DNA from: Salvator merianae
Lineage: Eukaryota; Chordata; Lepidosauria; Squamata; Teiidae
DNA length: 64,000 nt
Assembly (NCBI GenBank): GCA_003586115.2
Contig: QVOM02000021.1
Coordinates: 14,917,953 to 14,981,952 of the forward strand
Reading direction: 5' to 3'
In this document: positions 34,036 through 45,056 of the stretch, piece after piece
How the letters are laid out: every line of letters starts with the position of its first letter
Position numbering within the stretch: the first letter of the stretch is position 1
The notes under the pieces: model-generated
What the model saw: only the letters and a program-made list of their open reading frames with translations
Databases searched by the model: none
What the model was told of the DNA's origin: nothing
Made by a program: the position numbers and the translations under genes

Positions 34036-34425
34036 ATATTTATTTATTTACATATATATCACCCTGCAGTAAAGTCCCAGGGTGGTGAACAAATAAGATG
34101 AAACTTAATAAAATCTGTTTTTTTAAAAAATCATAACAATTATCAATATAACAATTAATCACAAAATGCTTGGGTGAACAAAAACATTTTTACTAGATGC
34201 CAAAATGTGTTCAGTATAGATAGATGGTGTATCTCTGAGAGAAGACTGTTCCAAAACCTGGGGGCCACAACAGAGAAAGCCTTCCCACTAAACATCCTCC
34301 CACCAACCTCATAAAGGGATAGGATTCCTAAGTATGAAGGCATCTCCAGAACATCTTAAATTATGGGTAAGACTGTATGGGAGGAGGTGCTCCATCAGGG
34401 TAGCTGGGTTACTGATATATTCTTC
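34036..34425 (-). mobile_element. LINE 3' region (L2-like tail), antisense
   Basis: Starts ATTTATTTATTTACATATAT and continues through CACCCTGCAGTAAAGTCCCA, GGGTGGTGAACAAAT, CTGGGGGCCACAACAGAGAA, CATCCTCCCACCAACC and TATGGGAGGAGGTGCTC. This is the order of a very common squamate repeat. On the minus strand it ends with the TAAATAAATA tail at 34036. Reading frames are broken. Confidence 0.6.
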
Positions 34426-34430
34426 ATGGC

Positions 34431-34875
34431 TCTTTCTATGCAGTAAGTTGTCCATGCTAGGAAAAGGTCTAGGGGCCTCCCTTCTGCATGTTGATGTGGG
34501 ACAAGGGAGACCCTGTCTCATCCTAGCAGGCCCCATCCATACAGGATGAAGCATAAATGGCACCCTAGCCCAGTTTACTGGTAGACCTCAACATCAAGTC
34601 TACCAGTGTGTTAGTGCCCTGGTTGTGCATGGAAAGTACATGACCTCCTGTCTCCATATATGGAGAGCCATTTTGGTGTTACAACAGGGTGCACCACTGA
34701 ATCCTCCCCCCAGGAAACTTTGAAAGTCATGTACTTTTATTCCTGGTCTTGGGAGGCTCCAGCACCAGCTCTGAAGTTGGTATGGCCTTTGGAGCCTATG
34801 CAGCGCTGGAGTGGGATAGGCCATCCAAATGTAGACAGCCTTGTCCCATGCCAGTGGCAACCCGGGATATGAAAG
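34431..34875. mobile_element. Family E DNA element
   Basis: Left side GGCTCTTTCTATGCAG; right side GGATAGGCCATCCAAATGTA, GACAGCCTTGTCCCATGCCA. The right side matches the reverse complement of the left side of 21362-21740. No transposase. Confidence 0.5.
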
Positions 34876-35399
34876 ATAAATGCAAATAGGGAGCATGATT
34901 TGTGTACTTTGGCAATTTGTCCTTGACTATACCTATTTAGAAATCAGAAGGGGAGCTATCTGAGTACATATTCTCCCTTTAAGTAGATGAGTAGATGTTC
35001 TCATTTTTGCTCATAAACAGAAGCTCATATAATGAGACTTCTTTTCTTCACTCCATTTATTAATATACTTTAGGCATTTGGGTTACATATGGATATATCT
35101 ATTTCTGTATCAGTAAATGAACAGATGTGAGTTCTTTCATTTTTTTTTCCAATTATTCTTCTAGTTCAGTGGATGATACTTTTTAATAAATAAATAAATA
35201 AAAAATTTGGACATCCAGAAAACTGCCTAGACTTGACAAAATATGTTCTTGGTATAGTTTTATTCACTATGCCTTTATTTAAAGATATTATTGTTTTCAG
35301 GGATATTCAGTATATCTCCCAACGTTTGATTATTAATACAATTAAGAGTTGTGTCTAAAACAAAGCAAAACACAATTTTCTTTCAATTTCTGGTTGAGA

Positions 35400-35660
35400 T
35401 CCATTTTGTTAGTTCATATGGGTGAGAGGAAAACAAATGGAGGATATAGAAGGCATCCGTTCAAGAAAGGCTTAAGAAAGAAGATGAAGAAAGAAGACAT
35501 TTGGTGGAGAAAAAGAAGAAAAGAAAATTGGACGGGGAGAAATATGAAGTTTAGAAGAAACTGTCAATGAAGGAGGAAGTTGATAATAATATTGATATAA
35601 GAATGTAATGTAGAATGTAATTTTATATGTCTGAAATATAACAACAATAAAAAAAGGCTT
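35400..35660 (+). mobile_element. Possible L1-type 3' end
   Basis: Purine-rich DNA (AAGAAAGAAGATGAAGAAAG) passes into TAATATTGATATAAGAATG, then TATATGTCTGAAATATAAC, then AACAATAAAAAAAGG. The layout of a purine-rich C-terminus, short UTR and poly-A is L1-like. No diagnostic protein motif is present. Confidence 0.3.
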
Positions 35661-35766
35661 AAATTCAGATAATTTGCATGCGAAAGTCTTCTGGTTCAAA
35701 TGTCATCTTGTAGTAGACTTAAGGAAGTCTTGGAGCACTTCTGGCAGTCCATGTATGTAAGACTTT

Positions 35767-36196
35767 GGGCCAGTTCACACTTAGCGAGTGGAATGTTCCA
35801 GGACACTCGCTGGAACAGAGCATTCGCACCTGCAAATAGCCCCAGATGACATGAAACTTACCAAAGCTCACCTGAAGCTTGCCATAAGGTCACCAGCTGT
35901 GGTCAACAAAATTATAATCTCCAAGCTGACTTGTGCAATCAGGTGCAGATTGGGAGCAGTGCGTCCACACCACTTCCTCGTCTGGAAGGGCAACAGAGCA
36001 GGGACTGTGTGGCTGCACCTGCACTGTCATAAGGTTTGAATCCAGGTTCTGCTCCCATTTGCACTTCTTCTCCAGCTGGTCAGCTTGAAGATTGTTCCAG
36101 CGCTGACAAGTGCAAACACTCCTCCCCATACCTGATCCCAACCGACCCAAACTATGCTAGTTAGAACGTTCTACTGCTGTAAGTGTGAACAGGCCC
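35767..36196. mobile_element. Family J DNA transposon, complete
   Basis: This 430-bp element has ends GGGCCAGTTCACACTTA and the complement of GGGCCTGTTCACACTTA. The right subterminal GCTAGTTAGAACGTTCTACT is the inverted counterpart of ACAACGTTCTAACTAGC at 48065. A left hairpin pairs GCGAGTGGAATGTTCCAG with its partner. Flanks are TTT and ATA, so no clean duplication. No transposase. Confidence 0.75.
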
Positions 36197-36200
36197 ATAG

Positions 36201-36565
36201 AACCTTTCTGCATGGACTCTTATTAGGGGTCCATGTAATTCACTTCTAGACCACATAGATCTCTGATAGCTCCTATTAATTGGGTCTACCAGAGGGACCA
36301 GCAGCCCTAATCCAGAACACAGAAGGTATGCAGATGACATGCTTCCCATGTTTGGGAGTAACGGGGGATACCTTTGGAGGTGTGGGATTGTGGGTGCAAA
36401 GCTCAGATGAGCTTCATGGCCACAGTGTGGGGTAATCTGGATCAGTGCCATTGGTATAGATGGTGCTATTCTTGCCTATGCCTCCCTGTGATCCGGATCA
36501 GTAGACCAGGCTAATCCAGACTCACTGATCCAGAACAATGGCAGGTAAGTGCCATAGGTATGATT
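36201..36565. mobile_element. Family D element, reverse orientation
   Basis: Starts GAACCTTTCTGCATGG and ends near CAGGTAAGTGCCATAGG, a decayed end. Interior blocks (CCTTTGGAGGTGTGG, GGTAATCTGGATCAGTGCCA, CTGATCCAGAAC) match 7205-7704 in reverse. It directly abuts the Family J element at 36196. Confidence 0.6.
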
Positions 36566-37370
36566 CACATGATGGCAGTTCTTGCTAATCTGCACAGGCA
36601 AGATTTAGGCAGGATTCACACAACATTAGGCCCTGCCACTTTTAGGGCTGAAGCACTTGATCTGGTCTCTGAAGCAGGAATTGTACTGATCACATCCTCT
36701 CTCCATCTCCTGTCCTAGCCGTGTCATTCCCATTATCTGTGTTTCTTCCTGGTCCTATTTTCAGTGCTTCTGAAAGTGCTTTTCACCCCTCTGGGGCAGG
36801 ATGGTGGCCTGATGGGTTTAGCAGCATGTGGATCCTGCTCTCTTTAGGTCCTCCCATGGCACCATTACTGTACCCTTGGATCCTGCTTAAATCACTTAGT
36901 CCACTAAAGCTATCCATGGCTACAAGATGTGATAGCTATGTTCTGCCTCCAGTGGGAGACATGAAATGCCACATAATATCAGTTCCTGGGAAATAGGAAC
37001 TGGGAGGTTGCTGCTCTCATCCTGTCCTCCTTGTGGGCTTCCAAAATTCATCTTGTAGGCCACTGAGACACTACACTCCTGGATTAGATTGACCTTTGGT
37101 CTGAACCATCATTGCTCTTCCAGCGTCTCCCTATGCTCTTTGTACTGATATGCTGGGGAAATATATTTATTACATCTGTGAGATTTTTCATGTAGGCATG
37201 TGCCATCTGTAATCCATCTCAAAGGAAATGCAGACACTGGAAGTGACAGCTGTGCCTGGCATCCCCATTTAAGAGCATTCATCATTACTATCATGCTAAT
37301 GGAAGTAAAAAGGGAAACTGCAGAGTACTGAAATAAAGGGATGGCACAAATAAGCTTTAGTAGGTGTTAC
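36566..37370. other. Non-coding DNA, nothing recognised
   Basis: Open frames of 60-91 codons have unrecognisable translations. No transposon ends were found. Confidence 0.4.
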
Positions 37371-37371
37371 G

Positions 37372-37442
37372 GTAGTAGTGGTGATGGTGGTGGTGGTGGT
37401 GGAGGAGGAGGAGGAGGAGGAGGAAGAGGAGGAAGAGGAGGA
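37372..37442 (+). repeat. (GGT)n(GGA)n microsatellite
   Basis: Trinucleotide purine-rich repeat. The poly-glycine frame is an artefact. Confidence 0.95.
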
Positions 37443-37604
37443 GAGAACTACACATCTGCCTGCTCATTTGCAGTACTATCTATGCATATTCTTAGTCTGT
37501 TGGGTTATTTGAGGTCAAGAGGCCAAATAACCAGTTTACATAACTGATTAATGGCATACACTCTTAAGGTTTTTTGGATATCAAATGCAGTACACATGAT
37601 GTAA

Positions 37605-37894
37605 GTATTAGAGATGTGTCTGGTTTGGTCAGTTTGTGGTTCGCAGCAAACTGAGTGGTTCACATGTAACCAAACCAGCCTGTTGTTCGCAAAAGCCTGG
37701 TTTGAATCAAATTCGAATGAAGGGGACAGTAACGAGCCAAGCGAACCATAGCGAACTAAAGGCAGTTTACTATGGTTCACATCTGGACCGAAACACCTGT
37801 TTGACAAAAACAGTTTGAATCAAACCCGAACCAAGGCAATTTGATTTGATTCGAACTGAACCACTAAATTTCAGTTTGTGCATATCTCTAGTAT
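37605..37894. mobile_element. Family G DNA transposon, GTAT flanks
   Basis: The element proper is 37609-37890, from TAGAGATGTGTCTGG to GTGCATATCTCTA. GTAT lies on both sides (37605-37608, 37891-37894). The centre holds GCGAACCATAGCGAAC and ACTATGGTTCACAT, which pair. No coding capacity. A 4-bp duplication would be unusual for hAT or Harbinger; it is seen for only one copy. Confidence 0.75.
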
Positions 37895-40184
37895 CATGTA
37901 TGTGTATTTGTAATATGTGTAAAAATATGTATGTGTTTATTTTATATTTGTTTTGGATATGCATTTTGAATATAAAATTCTGAAAAATAGAGAAGCCAAA
38001 TTGCTTTTTTCCCTTGCGTTAAAAGGCTTGAGAAATGGAATTTTGCGAGTGTAATGAACAAAAAAAAGTTGTGCATGCCTGAGATGCTGCCAAATTTCAC
38101 ATTGCAGCATGTTTTTATGGCAGGCTGGCTCAGCAATGAAAACAGTGATTTGCAACAGAAGTTTGGCAGCCTATATAATAAAACAGTACTGGAGAGTAGC
38201 AACCAAAGAACACTGGAGTGAAAATTTGATTTCCTCCCCGTTATTAAGAATGTTGATAGTTGTAGAAAGAATCTATTGAAGGCTTAGCTTCACTTAAAAA
38301 AGCCACAAAGGGGTTTGTGGCACCTTATTTAGCAGATTATTGTGGAATAGACTATTATGAGCTCTGGACCACTTAAAGAAAGGTATGCAAGAGGTATTCT
38401 TTGGGGGGAAGCCAACCACCTTATAGCAAGATCTGTATTAAGTGGAACATCTGTAAAGTGGTCTCAGGACAGTTATTGCAAGATTTACAGGCAGCTGCTT
38501 GAAAGGTATGATGTAAATTGGAAAAAGGCCGGATGCACACCTCCCAGTTCCTTCGGGCAGGAGGCACAGGGACGGATGTGGATGGTGGCCAAGCCTTGAC
38601 CAAACAGCAAGGGGAACCCTACTGGAGGTGGAATGGCCCCTTGCAGCAGAGAAAACCCTGCTAGAATCACAAAGAGGAACTGTAAGTGTGGCTTGAAGTG
38701 CACTGCAGATCCAGATCCCCATGAACAATTCGGGGCACAATTTTGCCCCTCAAGCGTCCTCCCCCCCTCCATGCATTTACACCAGAGGGTGGTAATTTTT
38801 CCTAACTATGTGTATTTGTAGTTGTTCTAAGTGGTTTAAAAAGAAAGGATGAGTTGCTTGGGGGTTGGGGAGCTCAGGGGCGGGAAAAAAGTCTGTCCCC
38901 TCTTGTCACCTGAGAGGTGTCTTAAACCCCCATGTAGATAGTGTCATATTCTGTGATGCTGGTGTAACTATTCTTGTTTTAGTACAATCAGGGTTCATTC
39001 CAACACGGCATTTAATCAGTTTACAGGCCGTCTTTAGTTCCTGCTGGCCCGACATGATCCTGCCTTTCCGTAGTTTTTCTGGACTAAATTGGCAAAATCT
39101 GGACTACTTTGCATTCATATTTAATGAATTCTCAAGCCATTTCAGACCGCTAGCCCACTTTACTTTGCAATGTAAGAACACAGAAGGAGACTATTTGGGA
39201 GGGACCGTACTTTTTTGGGTGTGTGCAGAGGGAGGGCTCTCCATTTCCTGCTGTCCAGCGGCAGACTTTGTGCGTGAGCAGGAAGCACAGTAGTTCCTTC
39301 TGCCTCTGTTACCACCCCCCCTTCCATCACTGCTAGCAGAAAAGAAAGCCATCCTCCATTTTACTTTGCCAATCTCTGATCCTTTCTTCTCCTTTATCCC
39401 CCATTCGGCACTGCCAGGAAGAAGTTAAAGGCTTCCTCCACTTCTGTCTGCTGATTAAACCACAAAACAGAGTTCCTTCTAGGTTTATGGAGTTCTGTGC
39501 AAAACCGCCACAGTGCTACAGCAAACTTCAGACACTGACACAGTTCTCTCAGGCTGCACGCTAGGAAGGGAGGGTACCACGGCCAGCTGGCCAGCTGGAA
39601 TAACAGTGGACTGGGGTAGAGAAGGCAAATACAAAATCCTGGTTGCTCCCCTTTCTCTTGCAGACTGGGGACCCTTTCCCTCACTTTAGTGCAAAAATGT
39701 GGCAGCAGAACAGCATCATTAAGGCAAGGAAAGGTTAAATGCAGCTCCTGATCTCAAGCACTTTTGGGGAGTGGACATATTTGATATTCTTGCTTCACTG
39801 CCATGAGAGTGTTTTAATTCAAAACACTGTGCCTGTTTGGGGGTACCGTCCTCATGTCTCAGCAAATAACCCACTCACTATCAATTTTGCTGTCGGCATC
39901 ACACAGCTACATAGCAGGACACATGCCACTGTGGATGTCTTGGGGGGAGGTGAGGCAGAATCCATTTGCTGGCCATTAACTATCACGATAATGGAGTCTC
40001 CCACACGTTTCTCTCTCTTCACGGACCTCTCTGTGGTTTTGTGCTATTCTTAAATTGCACAATTTCACAAAAGTGCAATTGCAATGGAGGAGAAATCGCC
40101 ATCTGCCCTTTAAGAAGCTTTATTGTGCAGTAGATGTGGTATTAAAGTTTTATTTGTGTAGATACAGGCTGGAGGGGGAGAAAG
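37895..40184. other. Non-coding DNA with one small repeat fragment
   Basis: 38288-38352 (GTTTGTGGCACCTTATTTAG, then CAGATTATTGTGGAATAGAC) looks like the widespread amniote repeat that reads 'gtggcaccttaaagactaacagatttattgtggaa'. The rest, including a 142-codon frame at 38865-39293, shows no recognisable protein or transposon ends. Confidence 0.4.
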
Positions 40185-40189
40185 AGCAA

Positions 40190-40560
40190 ATGGCGAATGA
40201 CTAGCAACACTGTGGGTGAAAAAATAATTCCCTTTGCTGGTCTTAACACTCCTACCCATCAGCTTCATAGAGTGCCTCCTGGTCCTAGTGTTGTGCAATA
40301 GAGAAAATAATTTTTCTTTATTCACCTTTTCCATACTGTGCGTGACTTTATATACTTCAATCAGGTCTCCTCTTAAATGCTGTCATTCAAGGCTGAAGAG
40401 GCCAAAGCGTTGCAGCCTGATTTTGTAAGGAAGGTGTTCCAGCCCCTTGATCATTCTGCTTGCCCTTTTCTGTACCTTTTTTCAGTTCCACAATATCCAT
40501 TGTTTTGGTTTAATCCAGCTCCTCCAAGGTACATGCAATTGTGCCCTAAGTCCTGGAAGG
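40190..40560 (-). pseudogene. CR1/L3-like LINE ORF2 C-terminal remnant
   Basis: The antisense frame contains M-E-K-V-N-K-E-K-L-F-S-L followed by S-K-G-N-Y-F-F-T, the C-terminal region after the RT domain in CR1/L3 elements (compare the related copies at 53180 and 54850). The AGGTCTCCTCTTAAATGC and GTTCCACAATATCCA phrases extend it 5'-ward. Frameshifted and truncated. Confidence 0.65.
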
Positions 40561-41390
40561 ATTTTACAAGGACCCTTCTTGGGTGCTTCTCTATTCTCCT
40601 GCAAACTGAACTACATACTGTACATTGTATTCCCTCAAGCATAGATAATGATTATTTTGGCTGGCATGCACAGTGGAATAATACAAAGGAAGTTTAGGCA
40701 TGCCCCATGCGTATTGTTATGAAACCACAGATGAAGGTGACAAGATCTGAATTTAACCTTTCTATAGGGTTTAGGGAGGTAAAACTACAACCTAACTTGG
40801 CAAAAGTATCATAATCACAAGAGCACCTTCAAAAGACTGATGCCGCTTTCTTTCCTCTTTTTCAACTTTCCCTCCCTTTCCCTTTCCAGCTGTTTTGAAA
40901 TGTCTATAAAGTTTGCCCCCACCCCCCCGGCCATCATTTATCAGCTATCATTGTTCACCTTGCAATACATGGCCTACTTAAGTAAGAGCTTGTTCTTCCC
41001 AAGCAATATGCAAATCAAAAGCTGTCAGTGCTGTGAACTTGCAAGCATAGGCAATATCCAGTGACTTTCTTGAGAAAGCTGTAGTTGCTATGGCTGTACC
41101 ATAGAGCCAGTGAATCATGCTTATAAATTCCAGTGGTTTAACTTCCTCTTGAAAGTTATATCTTAGGAATTTTTCTAATAGGTGCAAAAACACGAGGAAG
41201 AGGAGGAGGAGGAGGAAGGCGGCAATATTATCAACCCCATTACAAACAAATTATCCTCTTCAAAGCCCGTTTATATAGGTACCCTTTCTTCATTTACCTA
41301 AGGAATGATCCAGTACAGGGGTGCTAGCCCTTTTCTGAGCTTCTCTCTTCCACACTCTAGAGTGAATTACAATGACCCACCCCCTGATGA
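40561..41390. other. Non-coding DNA, nothing recognised
   Basis: A short GAGGAGGAGGAGG run is at 41196-41217. No genes or transposon ends. Confidence 0.4.
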
Positions 41391-41394
41391 CTTG

Positions 41395-41815
41395 CTGCAT
41401 CCACATTGGATGCAGTATGGCTTGGGCTAGGCAGCCAAAATGGCCACATAGGCCAGAATACCAGTAGACCTGTTTTTACAGGTCAACTGAAGGCTCTGGA
41501 TCAGGACATATGCCTCTCTGTTTCCCTTCAACAGGGGGAGCTATTTTAGTGGTGCACTAGATGGGTCCCATTAGCTCTCTGAAATGGTCCCTGTAGGCCT
41601 CCAAGGCCAGGAAATTTAGTTCCTGGTTATTGGAGCTCTCATGTCAGGCTCTGAAACTCACACGAGTTTCAGGGTGATGTGGGCCCTGTCCTAGAAAAGG
41701 GCATCCAAGCAAGAACAGTCTTTTTTTTCAGGCTAGCTGGACTGCTCCAGTTGGAGTGGTTCCAGCTGGACCACTTCCCCCACTCCATGTAAGTGCAGAA
41801 ATAGCCTGTGTTAAG
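41395..41815. mobile_element. Probable Family E/D-type DNA element
   Basis: The right end, AAGTGCAGAAATAGCCTG, is an inverted 'TTTCTGCACTT' terminus. The left edge near GACTTGCTGCATCC is uncertain. The interior has the CAGGAAATTTAGTTCCTGG palindrome. No transposase. Confidence 0.45.
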
Positions 41816-41833
41816 CAGACTGGTGAAAACATA

Positions 41834-42041
41834 CTATTTGCCAGCGGCGGTGTGTGCCTTTAAAAGCGAGTGTTCGCTCCCACCCCACCGCCATTTGCGG
41901 GGCCACTGAGCCTCCGTAGTGACGCAGCAGGTCGTCACAGCGACCTGCTGCGTCACTACGGAGGCTCAGTGGCCCCGCGAACAGCGATGGGGCGGAAGCA
42001 AACACCCGCTTTTAAAGGCACGCACCACCACTGCTATTTGC
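41834..42041. mobile_element. Family F hAT-type MITE, near-perfect palindrome, 8-bp target duplication
   Basis: The element proper is 41842-42033 (192 bp). Inverted ends are CAGCGGCGGTGTG and the complement of CAGTGGTGGTGCG. CTATTTGC lies on both sides (41834-41841, 42034-42041). The centre has a perfect 36-bp stem (41899-41934 with 41941-41976) around a 6-base loop, TCACAG. Flanking arms (TGCCTTTAAAAGC with GCTTTTAAAGGCA) pair as well. It retains many CpGs. No coding capacity; it depends on a hAT transposase elsewhere. Confidence 0.9.
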
Positions 42042-42079
42042 CCTGGTCTTTTGCAGAAAAATAGCTGTTGTTTTTAGTG

Positions 42080-42300
42080 GGTTGATTTTCAGTTTTGTTT
42101 TTTAGTGTTGTAAACCATTCTGAGACCTTTGGTTATAGAATGAGATAAAAAAAATCTAACAATCAATAATATGAAAATTGTGTCACTTTTATTGTCCTGC
42201 TTTGTTACAATTTTTATGCCTTATTTTTTCCTATAAGTTGCCTTGAGGTCGAGGATTTCTGTTGTATTAAAAAAAGGTGAATAATAAATTTACCTTCATT
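42080..42300 (+). mobile_element. Decayed LINE/SINE 3' tails
   Basis: GTTGTAAACCATTCTGAGAC near 42106 and TAAGTTGCCTTGAGGTCGAG near 42235, each followed within 60 bp by A/T-rich ends (AGATAAAAAAAATC and GTGAATAATAAATT), are two separate tail-like sequences. Confidence 0.4.
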
Positions 42301-42524
42301 GGAATCAAGGTGCATTTTCCCACTCTGGTTGAATTAATTCACTGATATTTTTTTTTTAAATAAACTATCACTAAAAGTTTCTGCAGGAATAATTATATTC
42401 CTTTTTAAAGCAGAATCAAAATATACATTTTATTCTTTAGAGTCAGAAGTTAAATATAGACTGTTATCTGATACCCCGAAAGCTGTAAGCCCCATTGCAA
42501 TTACTTTTCAGTAACCATTATACA

Positions 42525-42740
42525 ATCATAAGACAAATTGATTGTTTTGCTCATTTGGTTTATTTTTAATTGCTCTTTTATTTATGTGGATGTTCTATTT
42601 TTACTGTTCTGCTGTGTCTGCTATTTGATTAGACTTCTTTTGTTAGTTAGCTTTACAGATTTACTTTTAGACTTTAAATTTGTATTGTTTCAATTTGTTT
42701 TTATTGTAAACTACCCTGAGAGCCATTTTGGCTGGAAAAA
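42525..42740 (+). mobile_element. LINE/SINE 3' tail
   Basis: AATTTGTTTTTATTGTAAAC then TACCCTGAGAGCCATTTTGG matches the squamate 'ttttattgtaaaccgccctgagccattttgg' tail. The upstream T-rich part may be its UTR. Confidence 0.45.
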
Positions 42741-43407
42741 GTTCACAGTGAAGATGTCTGCAGATCCAAAAGGTGTTTCACATCATGTGTCAGAGGAGAA
42801 CTGGGAAACACCTTGGATCTGACATAACATCAGATTCTTTGATCTTCTGCCAGAAATAGACTGCATGCAGATAAGGGCTGGATGCAGTCATAATCCGGGG
42901 TGAATGTCTGAAGTTGCACAAGAGCTGTTGCAGGGGCAGGAGCCTCACAGCTGCAATTGGTATTCACTTTATCACGGCTCCTGACAAGGGAAAGCCGATT
43001 AGCCAGTACCTTCCACCCAAGAGTTGTTGGATCAGGATTAGAGGTAAGTCAACTCTCAGGGTGGTGAGGATGGTCCAGGAGCTGGCTGGGAGTAGGTGCA
43101 TGTAAACGCATCACCCTAGGGACTTCCAGATGTGGTCTAGCTGGGGGATGTGGATGCAGCCATAGCAAGATTGCAACAGTCCCAGGTGTCCTTATCCTAG
43201 CAGAGGACACATCTAAGAAGATGGGTCTGAGTGTGAAATGGAGTGTAAACCAGAATTGCCAAGGACCAGTAACTCAGACAATGGAGATTCCATCCCTATG
43301 TTACTGGACCCAGTCTGGTTACAGCATTTCATAGAATCATAGAATCATAGAGTTGGAAGGGACCTCCAGGGTCATTGAGTCCAAGCCCCTGCTCAATGCA
43401 GGATTCA

Positions 43408-43800
43408 CTAAAGCATCCCAGAGAGATATCTGTCCAGCCTTTCCTTGAAGATCTCCAGCGAAGGAGAGCCCACCACCTCCTGTGGTAACCTGTTCCAGTG
43501 ACTGATTGCCCTTACGGTCAGAAAGTTTTTCCTAATATCTAGCCTGTATCTACTCCCTTGAAGTTTCATCCCATTGTTTCTAGTCCTTCCTTCTTGTGCA
43601 AGTGAGAATAGGGACGATCCTTCTGCTCTGTGACAGCCCTTCAGATACTTGAAAACAGCTATCATATCTCCTCTCAGTCTTCTCTTCTGCAGGCTAAACA
43701 TTCCTAGGTCCTTTAACCGTTCCTCATAGGACATGGTTTGCAGACCACTCACCATTTTGGTCGCCCTTCTCTGAACTTGTTCCAGTCTGTCAAGACTTTT
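43408..43800 (-). pseudogene. CR1 ORF2 C-terminal domain (third frame)
   Basis: Continues the reverse transcriptase after a frameshift near 43797-43803, in an A6 run. From there the frame reads a C-terminal segment with RRLRGD near its start, F-K-Y-L-K-G in the middle and NRLPQE towards the end, the conserved tail of CR1 ORF2. It ends at 43408, about 80 bp from the octamer 3' end. An ATG inside it at 43755 is not a true start; it belongs to the single ORF2. Confidence 0.88.
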
Positions 43801-45056
43801 TTAAATTGGGGTGCCCAGAACTGGACACAATACTCCAGATGAGGTCTGACCAAGGAAAAGTAAAGTGGAACAATTACTTCTCGTGGTCTAGACTCTATAC
43901 TCCTCTTGATACAGCCCAGGATGGTGTTTGCCTTTTTTGCAGCTGCATCACACTGTTGACTCATGTTTAATCTATGATCTACTAGTACACCCAGATCCTT
44001 TTCACATGTGCTGCTTCTCAGCGAGATTCCTCCCATTCTGTATTGGATATTGTCATTTTTCTTACCCAGATGTAAAACTTTGCATTTCTCCCTGTTAAAT
44101 GTCATTCTGTTAGTTTCAGCCCACTGTTCAAGCTTGTCCAAATCATTTTGAATCCTCTCCTTCTCCTCCCTAGTGTTAGCAACCCCTCCTAGCTTTGTGT
44201 CATCTGCAAATTTGATCAGCGTCCCCTCGACACCTTCATCCAGATCGTTTATAAAAATGTTGAACACCAATGGGCCCAAGACAGAGCCTTGCGGTACCCC
44301 ACTCGAGACAGTCTTCCAATCGGATGTGAAGCCATTTATGACCACTCTTTGAGTACGATCACTAAGCCAGTTATGAATTCACCTAACAGTTGTCCTGTCA
44401 ATCCCATATTTGATCATTTTTTCAATAAGTATAGTATGAGACATCTTGTCAAATGCTTTGCTAAAGTCAAGATATACTATGTCCACAGCCTTTCCTTGAT
44501 CGATCCATCCAGTAATTTTGTCATAAAAGGAAATGAGATTAGTCTGGCATGACTTGCTTGTTACAAATCCATGTTGGCTCTGGTTAATTACTGCATTCCC
44601 ATCCAAGTGCTCCCATATATGCTGTTTAATGATTTGTTCAAGTATCTTGCCTGGTATTGAAGTCAGGCTCACAGGCCTGTAGTTGCCTGGGTCAGCCTTC
44701 TTTCCTTTTTTAAAGATAGGTACAACATTCGCCCTTCTCCAATCTTCTGGGACTTCTCCTGTTTTCCATGAGTTCTCAAATATCACATAGAGTGGTTCAG
44801 CAATTATATCAACTAATTCCTTCAGCACCCTAGGATGTAATTCATCTGGGCCTGGAGACTTGAATTCATTTAAGTTTGCTAAGTGTTCCCTCACCTTCTC
44901 CTTGTCCATACAGAGCCTTGATTCTCTTATTCCCTCAACAGCACAGTGAAGGCCAACTGATGTTTCATTTCCTTTCTGAGAGAAAACAGATGCAAAATAG
45001 GAGTTCAGAAGTTCTGCCTTCTCAATGTCGTTTTTGACCAATATCACCCTTCTCAT
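43797..45056 (-). pseudogene. CR1 ORF2 reverse transcriptase domain, one in-frame stop
   Basis: RNA-dependent DNA polymerase. Visible RT blocks in order: W-R-R-A-N-V-V-P-I-F-K-K-G-K (about residues 106-119 from 45056), N-Y-R-P-V-S-L-T, Y-L-D-F-S-K-A-F-D with catalytic Asp197, then after a TGA at 44379-44381 G-V-P-Q-G-S-V-L-G-P and F-A-D-D with the two catalytic Asp. All three catalytic aspartates survive. The TGA sits where related elements usually have Trp, consistent with a single G-to-A change. The frame is offset from the upstream endonuclease by a shift near 45025-45035. Confidence 0.92.

Noticed and set aside
38865..39293. 142-codon open frame starting MGSSGAGKKS
   Set aside because: The GAGKKS string recalls a P-loop, but the Walker A pattern is incomplete and there is no Walker B or fold-like context; treated as chance.
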